DNA from: Bacteroidota bacterium
GTDB lineage: Bacteria > Bacteroidota > Bacteroidia > Chitinophagales > LD1
Length of the DNA: 25,661 nt
Direction of reading: 5' to 3'
Assembly (NCBI GenBank): GCA_016715625.1
Contig: JADJZU010000035.1
Location: 1 to 25,661, forward strand
Shown here: one piece after another, positions 16,915 to 22,626 of the stretch
Layout: every line of letters begins with the position of its first letter
Position numbering within the stretch: the first letter of the stretch is position 1
The notes under the pieces: model-generated
What the model was told of the DNA's origin: nothing
The model's input: the letters and a program-made list of their open reading frames with translations, nothing else
The model's database searches: none
Program-made: the position numbers and the translations under genes

Positions 16915-17277
16915 ATGACTACTTCTGCCAAATCTGTATTTGTGTTTGGGGTTTATCTCACAGGCATGGGCGCTACATTGCTTTTGGTGCCCAATTTGTT
17001 TTTATCGCTTATTGGCGTGCCTGCCACCAGTGAGGTATGGATACGACTATCGGGCATTTTGCTGATGGCCCTTTCGGTGTATTACATAGTAGCTGCCCGG
17101 CATAACCTGAACGTTATTTTTAAAGTAACAGCTTACATCCGCTGCACAATCATTTTCTATTTCGGGGCTTTTGTGTGGCTACAGTGGATGGCTCCGGCCT
17201 TGTTGCCGTTTGCATTACTGGATTTTGCCGGTGGCGCATGGACTTACTTCGCTATGAAGAAAGAAGGGGTGTGGTAG
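16915..17277 (+). CDS. Small four-helix membrane protein
   Basis: A 120-residue integral membrane protein with four predicted helices: about residues 7-33 (VFVFGVYLTGMGATLLLVPNLFL), 43-60 (LSGILLMALSVYYIVAA), 75-92 (RCTIIFYFGAFVWLQW) and 94-112 (PALLPFALLDFAGGAWTYF). The layout resembles small DoxX-like or hypothetical Bacteroidota membrane proteins. No catalytic or binding residues stand out, and I do not name a family. The ATG is preceded by an A-rich leader (CTAAAAAAATAACAC). It lies 141 bases after the lipoprotein gene on the same strand, with repeat copy 3 between. Its stop is followed after three bases by repeat copy 4. Confidence 0.75.
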   Translation: MTTSAKSVFVFGVYLTGMGATLLLVPNLFLSLIGVPATSEVWIRLSGILLMALSVYYIVAARHNLNVIFKVTAYIRCTIIFYFGAFVWLQWMAPALLPFALLDFAGGAWTYFAMKKEGVW

Positions 17278-17279
17278 CG

Positions 17280-17322
17280 GAGCAATTAGACCATGTGACA
17301 ATTCCGATTCAATGATTGAACA
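17280..17322. repeat. Copy 4 of dispersed repeat family A
   Basis: 17280-17309 is identical over 30 bases to 16764-16793. It then gives way to CAATGATTGAACAATTCG. It sits in the 54-base gap between the convergent genes ending at 17277 and 17332. Confidence 0.75.
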
Positions 17323-17331
17323 ATTCGCTCC

Positions 17332-18030
17332 TTAGCAGATGAGGAGGAGGCGGGTGAGGCCGCTGTGCTCGCGGGGGGCGCGGTGGATGCAGGGCAGCAC
17401 GGGGCTGCCGGGATAGTCTACCGCCAGGCGGCAGAGGTGCCCCAGGCCCAGCCGGGTGGGTAAGGCCTGTGGCTTTGCCCGGTAATGCAGGTCATAAAAA
17501 TGCTCCGCTAAATACGCCTCAAAATCCTGTGGGGCTCCGGTGTATTGCTCCCACAAGGCGGCCCGTATCTCCGGCACCAGCACCTTTTGCTCGGCCTGTG
17601 CATGGGGCAGCAACTCACTGGCATCGCCATAATAGGTGCACAAAATAGTATCGGTAGGTACCGGTGAGCGGTCTACATGGTAGGAATACACATCCGTAGG
17701 GAAAAGTGATTCCGGTTCCTCTTCTTCGTAATACTGAATGAGATTGAGTACGGGCTGCGCCCCATGGGCTTGCAACAGGTGCAGGTCCTGCAGCAGGATG
17801 TCGCGGGCCTGCTGCCCGGCAGGGCTCAGCGCCATAGAAAGCAGTTGCGCCTCGCTCAGTTCCTCTATCGGTTGATGCAGGTGCACCTGCTGCACTATTT
17901 CGGCAAAGTTGCCCGGCAGCACACGCGGCCAGCAGATAGCATTGATTTCTCCCTGAAAAGGTGTGTTGACCAGCTCCTGAAAACTGCTCACCTGCTGCAG
18001 CGGATAAGGGGCGGTGGTGCGGTGTGGCAT
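17332..18030 (-). CDS. DUF1826-like protein
   Basis: A protein of about 232 residues resembling the DUF1826 family, which is uncharacterised. After an N-terminal part with INAICWPRVLPGNF it has a helical middle (residues about 55-90). The block then reads YSYHVDRSPVPTDTILCTYYGD, and later LHYRAKPQALPTRLGLGHLCRLAVD and CIHRAP. The His-x-Asp and the late His-Arg recall the metal ligands of 2-oxoglutarate-type double-stranded beta-helix proteins, but that is an inference. The open frame starts at 18084. A perfect -7 box at 18036-18043 lies downstream of that, so ATG 18030 is chosen, leaving almost no leader. GC-rich compared with its neighbours. Confidence 0.62.
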   Translation of the reverse strand: MPHRTTAPYPLQQVSSFQELVNTPFQGEINAICWPRVLPGNFAEIVQQVHLHQPIEELSEAQLLSMALSPAGQQARDILLQDLHLLQAHGAQPVLNLIQYYEEEEPESLFPTDVYSYHVDRSPVPTDTILCTYYGDASELLPHAQAEQKVLVPEIRAALWEQYTGAPQDFEAYLAEHFYDLHYRAKPQALPTRLGLGHLCRLAVDYPGSPVLPCIHRAPREHSGLTRLLLIC

Positions 18031-18035
18031 AGGTA

Positions 18036-18043
18036 CAAATATA
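18036..18043 (-). promoter_or_regulatory. -7 promoter box immediately before the DUF1826-like start
   Basis: TATATTTG on the minus strand matches TAnnTTTG exactly. Its 3' end is only five bases from the A of ATG 18030. The transcript should begin about two or three bases before the start codon. Confidence 0.55.
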
Positions 18044-18145
18044 AGGTTACCCGGAAAGGATTGTGGGTGCACATGGATGGCCATGTTTTTACACCAAGGT
18101 ATCTTTTACGCTCACCAACATCTCTTCCGAACATCGAGGGCCGGC

Positions 18146-18886
18146 TTACTGCTTACCCGCTTCGGCAGATTTACATTCCCAAACGTTGAAATTCCGGTAC
18201 TGAAATTGTGTCCATTTCATTTGCCGGAAACCTATTTTACCGCCCTGCAAAATCTTGCCCCATTTCTGTCCGTCATCGATCCAGTCAATAACCCTTCGTG
18301 CATCAATCGAGAGTTGAATGCTGCCTCCATACTTCACCAATTGTATTTTATGTATCGCCTGCGACTGCGTTGGAATGCCCGGATGCAGCGACTGCACTTT
18401 GTGGAATCCTTTGTTCTTGCGCAAATGAGCCGTTTCCCTTTCCGGTTCATTTTCTCCATTGGCATAATACGAGATGTGGTAATTATGGATTGCTCCGTTG
18501 GTATATCCTTTAAAAGTGCCATCCCGTACGGGCAATGAAGCATCAAAGATATCCTCCCCTTTTAATCCTTTTGCCGCAAAAAAAACGATACACAATCCGG
18601 CCTGCGGATGCAGATTCTGCACTTCCCATTCTGCTATAAAACTTTCGGGAAACTCCTGCGGGCACCAAAACACATGATGCCCCTTTTCGTTCGGTGAATA
18701 CAGCTTCATCCATCCATTCATCAACTCAACCTGCCCATCTCCTTCCATTCGCCAATCGACTGTGTCTGCTTTGCCCGCCAGCGCATTCGCATACAAAAGT
18801 TCCCCTTTCAAAAAGGATTGCGCTGCAAGCTCTGCGCAAGCGAGTTGCAGAAAGGCAATCATCAAGAGCGATAAATGTGCTTTCAT
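18146..18886 (-). CDS. Exported DUF1961 family protein
   Basis: A 246-residue DUF1961 protein. A signal peptide covers residues 1-23 (cleavage near LAAQ/S). The conserved family blocks are very clear: LCIVFFAAKGLKGEDIFDASLP, YTNGAIHNYHISYYANGENEPERETAHLRKNKGFH, IHKIQLVKYGGSIQLSIDARRVIDW and GGKIGFRQMKWTQFQYRNF. DUF1961 members are concanavalin A/laminin-G-like beta sandwiches usually found among carbohydrate-related genes; no activity has been assigned that I know of. It is the last gene of a three-gene unit: its ATG overlaps the TGA of the upstream membrane protein gene by four bases (ATGA, 18883-18886), which implies translational coupling. The product should be periplasmic or extracellular. 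Confidence 0.85.
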   Translation of the reverse strand: MKAHLSLLMIAFLQLACAELAAQSFLKGELLYANALAGKADTVDWRMEGDGQVELMNGWMKLYSPNEKGHHVFWCPQEFPESFIAEWEVQNLHPQAGLCIVFFAAKGLKGEDIFDASLPVRDGTFKGYTNGAIHNYHISYYANGENEPERETAHLRKNKGFHKVQSLHPGIPTQSQAIHKIQLVKYGGSIQLSIDARRVIDWIDDGQKWGKILQGGKIGFRQMKWTQFQYRNFNVWECKSAEAGKQ

Positions 18887-19596
18887 ATCCGGGTTGATTC
18901 AGGCGTGGGGAGGGCTGCCTCTTTTTTGCGCAACAGATAAATCATGTCTCCTGAAACTGTCAAAATCCAGGAACCAATCATAAAACAATACATCCATTCC
19001 AGCACGGTAAGCCCCCACAGTTCGGGGCGAACAAAATTGGCCGGGTCGTTGACCGACTGGTTCAGTAATTCTTTGGGCCAGATTAAAGCCAACAAAAAAA
19101 GGATGGCGATGATGAATCCCTGCAAACTGATGAAATGGTGCATTCTTCTCCGTTCGTTTTGCCACATACAATAACTAAACAACACAATTGAAATCATGGC
19201 TCCGGAGAAAAAGACCATGGCGGCCATGCGGTGAGCGGCCCAACTATCGGCTGTAAAATAGCCAATAGCCGAAAAGCTGAGCGTAGCCCCCATGCCGATG
19301 TAAGAAGCGTACCAGGCTAAGGGATGGGCACGCAGAAAAATACCCAAACCATTGGTGAACATCATCAGCAATAAACCACCAATACCCAGGCAGCTATTAA
19401 AAACGAAAGAATATTCGCTGGCGGTGGCCAAACCGAGTTCGGATATAAAATGGTTTTGCGGAGAATAAGGCATGGAACGGGTGTAGTGCGAGGCGGATGC
19501 TATAAGGCCAAATGCAATGACAGCACAACCGGCTATGCCGGAGGCCGCAGTGCTGTAATGCAACAGATGATTATTGAGTTTAATCCGCATTTGCAA
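18883..19596 (-). CDS. DUF998-like polytopic membrane protein
   Basis: A 237-residue inner membrane protein with about six helices (AGCAVIAFGLIASA, CLGIGGLLLMMFTNGLGIF, YASYIGMGATLSFSAIGYF, MAAMVFFSGAMISIVLFSYC, GFIIAILFLLALIW, YCFMIGSWILTVSGDMIYLL). The first loop motif PYSPQNHFISELG is characteristic of DUF998 and related proteins, a family of unknown function. It starts 17 bases after the preceding membrane protein gene and overlaps the DUF1961 ATG by four bases, so all three are probably one operon. Start could be Met1 or Met3. Confidence 0.72.
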   Translation of the reverse strand: MQMRIKLNNHLLHYSTAASGIAGCAVIAFGLIASASHYTRSMPYSPQNHFISELGLATASEYSFVFNSCLGIGGLLLMMFTNGLGIFLRAHPLAWYASYIGMGATLSFSAIGYFTADSWAAHRMAAMVFFSGAMISIVLFSYCMWQNERRRMHHFISLQGFIIAILFLLALIWPKELLNQSVNDPANFVRPELWGLTVLEWMYCFMIGSWILTVSGDMIYLLRKKEAALPTPESTRI

Positions 19597-19613
19597 CGAT
19601 CGTTTTCATTTTC

Positions 19614-20540
19614 TTAAGAGCCGGCAGGTTCCGAATCCACTACAACCTGCCTGGTGTTATTGAAGAGATAATATACCCAACCAATCATCCCCACATGCAA
19701 CACATCATTTTCGGTGAACCAGATTCCGTGTTGCCATAGCGTAGCCGCAAAGCCCGAAAGAAGATACACACCATAAGCAATGCCCACCGCCATAAAGATA
19801 AGCCAGGTATTCAGCAGCACCCGGTTCCTGTTGTCTTTGTGTTTAGCATAGCCGCTTCCGTGCAAGCACAATAAGAAAAGCACACCGGGAGCCGATACCA
19901 ATGCCATACACTCAAACGATAGCCCAAACTGAAAAGCACACGCGGCACTATACAAGAGCAGGAGGCTATAGCCCACCGTGTTGAGCACCGCATATCGCAC
20001 GATTCCGTTTCGGAGCCTGCCGCTGGCGCTGGTGTATGCCGTAGCCACTAAAAAGGCATTCATAGCGGGAACAGATAGCCACAGATAAACAATTTCCCAC
20101 CAGCTGGTCCAGGTGCAGCTTTCTCTTCCGCTGCATTTAATTTCGTATCCGAATGCCTGATAACTGGTGCCGGCCAGCAAAGCCCCCAAGCCGCTGAGCA
20201 AGAGACCGATGCCCCACCATAACCTGGCCTGTTGGTTATTCCGGTGATGCAGCAAAGTATAGCCTGCATACATGGTAAATAAACCCACAAAATAAACGAT
20301 GAGTGTAGAGCTTGGCTGACTCCAGATAAAACTGAGCCGGCCTGCTTCTACTTTTATCCAGTGCTGCTGCTGCAGAAATTCGCGGGGGGTCACCGGAGGA
20401 ACCCCGGCTATGCCGGAATAGGCCCCGCAACCCGACAGCCCTACAAGCAACAGCCAGGCAAACAGGAATAGTGGAAATGTTTTTTGAAGGATGTGCAGCA
20501 TAGGGAACGACCGGCAATAAAGATGCGCAATTTTATTCAA
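19614..20540 (-). CDS. Polytopic membrane protein of unknown function
   Basis: A membrane protein of 308 residues, or 295 if it starts at the second Met (20501), which lies directly before a hydrophobic signal-like helix (FPLFLFAWLLLVGLSGCGAY) and is preferred. Six or seven further helices follow from about residue 78 (STLIVYFVGLFTMYAGYTLL, GIGLLLSGLGALLAG, VPAMNAFLVATAY, VGYSLLLLYSAACAF, LIFMAVGIAYGVYLLSGF, VLHVGMIGWVYYLF). An external loop holds two cysteines (KCSGRESCTW). I do not recognise a family. It is the first gene of an apparent operon with the DUF998-like and DUF1961 genes. A -7-like TAAAATTG (20527-20534) would serve the shorter start. Confidence 0.68.
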   Translation of the reverse strand: MNKIAHLYCRSFPMLHILQKTFPLFLFAWLLLVGLSGCGAYSGIAGVPPVTPREFLQQQHWIKVEAGRLSFIWSQPSSTLIVYFVGLFTMYAGYTLLHHRNNQQARLWWGIGLLLSGLGALLAGTSYQAFGYEIKCSGRESCTWTSWWEIVYLWLSVPAMNAFLVATAYTSASGRLRNGIVRYAVLNTVGYSLLLLYSAACAFQFGLSFECMALVSAPGVLFLLCLHGSGYAKHKDNRNRVLLNTWLIFMAVGIAYGVYLLSGFAATLWQHGIWFTENDVLHVGMIGWVYYLFNNTRQVVVDSEPAGS

Positions 20541-20614
20541 CCCTGATACCGGATGTGCCGATAGGGATGCTGCTCCGATGCACTCGCTGCTTCGGATATC
20601 CGGGTGGTGTTGCC

Positions 20615-21343
20615 TTAAACATTCACCCCAAAGATGTAGCCCACCAGAGCCGATAGCCCCATGGCTAAAGTTCCCCAGATGGTAATGCGCACGATCGCTA
20701 CTCTTACATTTGAGCCGCCTGTTTTAGCCGCTGTGGCGCCCAGAATAACCAGGAAAAGAATGGTGAAGCCGTATAACCAATACTCCAATCCCCGGAGCGG
20801 GGCCAGCAGGATAACCAACAGCGGCAACACGCCCCCCACCGTAAAGGCTGCGCCCGAGGCCAGTGCTGCCTGAATCGGATTGGCCTGACTTATTTCGTTG
20901 ATGCCTAATTCATCGCGCATGTGCGTGCCCAGGGCATCTTTGGCGGTCAATTCAATGGCTACCTGCCTGGCGGTTTCTTTTTGCAGGCCTCGCTGTTCGT
21001 AAATCTGGGCCAGGATGTTCAGCTCTGCTTCCGGCATTTCTTTGAGCTCTTTTTTTTCTCGTTCGATGTCGGCCTTTTCGGTGTCGGTTTGTGAACTGAC
21101 CGACACATACTCGCCTGCAGCCATCGATAAGGCCCCGGCCACCAAACCGGCTACGGTAGCCAATACAATGGGCTGGCGGGTGGCACTGGCAGCTGCCACG
21201 CCTATCGCTAAACTGGAAACCGAAATGATACCATCATTGGCCCCCAGCACAGCGGCCCTCAGCCAGTTGCTGCGGTGTATGTAGTGGCTGTCTAAATAGT
21301 TGTCGATGGTGACGGTGGATGGGGCGTGCGGAGCTTGATTCAT
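20615..21343 (-). CDS. VIT1/CCC1 family iron/manganese transporter
   Basis: A 242-residue VIT family protein, predicted to move Fe2+ or Mn2+ across the inner membrane. The first-helix signature LRAAVLGANDGIISVSSLAIGVAAA (around residues 28-52) and the second-helix AGALSMAAGEYVSVSSQ (70-86) are diagnostic. A cytoplasmic, Glu-rich helical metal-binding domain follows (EREKKELKEMPEAEL and on, about 93-150). Three C-terminal helices follow, starting with AASGAAFTVGGVLPLLVILL. Length and order are normal for the family. A perfect -7 box (21384-21391) and a 14-base palindrome (21364-21377) lie upstream. The gene looks monocistronic. The metal is inferred from family only. Confidence 0.92.
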   Translation of the reverse strand: MNQAPHAPSTVTIDNYLDSHYIHRSNWLRAAVLGANDGIISVSSLAIGVAAASATRQPIVLATVAGLVAGALSMAAGEYVSVSSQTDTEKADIEREKKELKEMPEAELNILAQIYEQRGLQKETARQVAIELTAKDALGTHMRDELGINEISQANPIQAALASGAAFTVGGVLPLLVILLAPLRGLEYWLYGFTILFLVILGATAAKTGGSNVRVAIVRITIWGTLAMGLSALVGYIFGVNV

Positions 21344-21363
21344 GATGCGATTGCGAAGGCTTT

Positions 21364-21377
21364 AGAAGGCACCTTCT
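21364..21377. promoter_or_regulatory. Palindrome in the leader of the VIT1-family gene
   Basis: AGAAGGCACCTTCT is a perfect 6-2-6 inverted repeat. It sits three to seven bases after the expected transcription start and about 20 bases before the ATG at 21343. The place suits an operator. The length is too short to name a regulator. Confidence 0.35.
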
Positions 21378-21383
21378 TTTTTT

Positions 21384-21391
21384 CAAAGGTA
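21384..21391 (-). promoter_or_regulatory. -7 promoter box for the VIT1-family gene
   Basis: TACCTTTG on the minus strand matches TAnnTTTG exactly, 40 bases before ATG 21343. It is identical to the mlaE box. Confidence 0.6.
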
Positions 21392-21473
21392 ATGCATTCA
21401 CACCAACCCGGGCATCCGGGCTACTCTTTTTCCAATGAAACTTTTCGCGCAGCGCGAGCTGCTGTGCAGGCAA

Positions 21474-21878
21474 TCAGGCCGCTTTGGGATTACACTTTAC
21501 GCATTTGCAGCCGTAGGGCTTAATGTAGGCATCAAACATTTCTTTGCCATAGTCATACGTGAGCTCGGCACCGGCCGGTATGTTTTTGCGGGCTATAATC
21601 CAGATGCGGCCGGCTATAATATCCACGGTGCAGTTGGCCCCCGACCCGCAGGTATGGTTAATGTAGCGCGCTTTGTTTTGGCGGTTTTTGCCATCAATAA
21701 ACCATTTGGGGTTTATCTCAAACAGATACATGCCTCCTCTGCGGTTGGCTTCGTCCAGGTTAATTTTGTCGCCTTTGTATTCTATAATCCGGGTGCCTTT
21801 GGCAATGGGGGCTGTGGCAAAGAGGCCCAGGCCGGTCACCGACCTTTTTACTTTCAAACTCAACTCCGCATTTTTCAT
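21474..21878 (-). CDS. Small SET-domain protein (putative protein lysine methyltransferase)
   Basis: A 134-residue protein consisting of little more than a SET domain, the fold of eukaryotic-type protein lysine methyltransferases. The N-terminal SET strand reads KRSVTGLGLFATAPIAKGTRIIEYKG. NHTCGSGANC (residues 74-83) matches the cofactor-binding NHxCxxN motif, and ELTYDYG (105-111) supplies the catalytic Tyr. The C-terminus CKCVKC (124-129) corresponds to the post-SET zinc-binding CxCxxC. The open frame begins at 21914, but a -7-like box lies at 21884-21891, so ATG 21878 is preferred. Bacterial homologues exist in several Bacteroidota; the target is unknown. It stands alone between repeats and the VIT1-family gene. 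Confidence 0.87.
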   Translation of the reverse strand: MKNAELSLKVKRSVTGLGLFATAPIAKGTRIIEYKGDKINLDEANRRGGMYLFEINPKWFIDGKNRQNKARYINHTCGSGANCTVDIIAGRIWIIARKNIPAGAELTYDYGKEMFDAYIKPYGCKCVKCNPKAA

Positions 21879-21883
21879 GGGCG

Positions 21884-21891
21884 CGAACGTA
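21884..21891 (-). promoter_or_regulatory. -7-like promoter box at the SET gene start
   Basis: TACGTTCG on the minus strand matches TAnnTTTG at seven of eight positions and ends five bases from ATG 21878. It would give an almost leaderless mRNA. The spacing is the same as at the DUF1826-like gene. Confidence 0.4.
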
Positions 21892-21903
21892 AAAAAAAAT
21901 GCA

Positions 21904-21934
21904 AGATGCTTCACTCCGCAAAGCTCCGTTCTGC
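21904..21934. repeat. Partial copy of repeat family A (3' module)
   Basis: AGATGCTTCACTCCGCAAAG followed by CTCCGTTCTGCA closely matches 12221-12254 of copy 1. The rest of the repeat is absent. It lies between the SET promoter and the zinc-ribbon gene. Confidence 0.6.
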
Positions 21935-22009
21935 AACTCTCTCTTTAAGCGGAGGACAAACAGCCACCTCCGCCCGATTGCCGGTGAGGCTACAGCATTC
22001 GCTCGTGAT

Positions 22010-22207
22010 TTAAAGTGACGATAGATAGTCTTGTTGTTCTTCCTCGGTGAGTGCCTGGGTATTCCACCAGGTAACACTTTCTACAGGGGTGCTATCCCCG
22101 CAATAGGGACAGGTAAGGGGCTCCATTAACTTATAAGCCGGCACATCCAGTTTTTGTTCCCACGCCATAAAGGGTTTGGTGCAGGTGGAACATACATGAA
22201 TAGTCAT
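22010..22207 (-). CDS. Small zinc-ribbon protein
   Basis: A 65-residue protein with two CxxC knuckles, CSTC (residues 6-9) and CPYCG (33-37), the spacing of a zinc ribbon. The C-terminal tail is acidic (ALTEEEQQDYLSSL). Such proteins are often nucleic-acid or protein-binding accessory factors, but nothing here names a partner. The frame is intact and an exact -7 box (22230-22237) lies 23 bases upstream. It is separated from the SET gene by about 95 bases and may be transcribed alone. Confidence 0.72.
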   Translation of the reverse strand: MTIHVCSTCTKPFMAWEQKLDVPAYKLMEPLTCPYCGDSTPVESVTWWNTQALTEEEQQDYLSSL

Positions 22208-22229
22208 AATCTGTTGATGTATTTTGTTC

Positions 22230-22237
22230 CAAAATTA
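22230..22237 (-). promoter_or_regulatory. -7 promoter box for the zinc-ribbon gene
   Basis: TAATTTTG on the minus strand matches TAnnTTTG exactly; transcription would start near 22226, about 18 bases before the ATG at 22207. Confidence 0.55.
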
Positions 22238-22285
22238 AAAAAGATAATTATTTCTGCCACTCCGGCTGGGTAACAATTGCCCCCC

Positions 22286-22350
22286 GCAGAGTCTCCCGAA
22301 GCCAAGCCTGCCTGCCTATTGGCAGGGCCATTGCGTAGCGGGGACTCTGC
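22286..22350. repeat. Long hairpin with GCAGAGTC ends
   Basis: GCAGAGTCTCCCG (22286-22298) pairs with CGGGGACTCTGC (22339-22350), with one bulged base. A second hairpin lies inside it, CCTGCC-TATT-GGCAGG (about 22312-22327). It lies in the 419-base gap between 22208 and 22626, where I see no gene. A second, simpler hairpin with the same ends is at 22439-22483. Confidence 0.65.
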
Positions 22351-22438
22351 GAATGGAGATATGGCTGAAGATGGCGTACCGGCATAATGTCAAATCAAGA
22401 TAATTTTAAGCAAATCAGTAAAGTGTATGCTCGGAAGG

Positions 22439-22483
22439 CGCAGAGTCCTCGCTCCGCTATATGCCCACCTGAGAGACTCTGCG
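22439..22483. repeat. Second GCAGAGTC hairpin
   Basis: CGCAGAGTC (22439-22447) is a perfect inverted repeat of GACTCTGCG (22475-22483) with a 27-base loop. It has the same end sequence as the element at 22286-22350. Confidence 0.65.
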
Positions 22484-22626
22484 GGGGTAGGAGATGATAC
22501 ATTAAAATTGTTTCGATGGGTGGGGACACCCACCGATAAGAAAAAACAAACTATGTTCGTCTACTAATCAACAGCAAAAGTTTAAACCTTAAAGAAACCA
22601 TACGGCCTTTTAAAAAACAACACCAA

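Noticed and set aside
1495..20534. A 13-base string TTGCGCATCTTTA shared by the regions before the DUF2279 gene (about 1495-1507) and the 20540 membrane gene (minus strand)
   Set aside because: A few chance matches of this length are expected in a window this size, and no wider similarity surrounds it.
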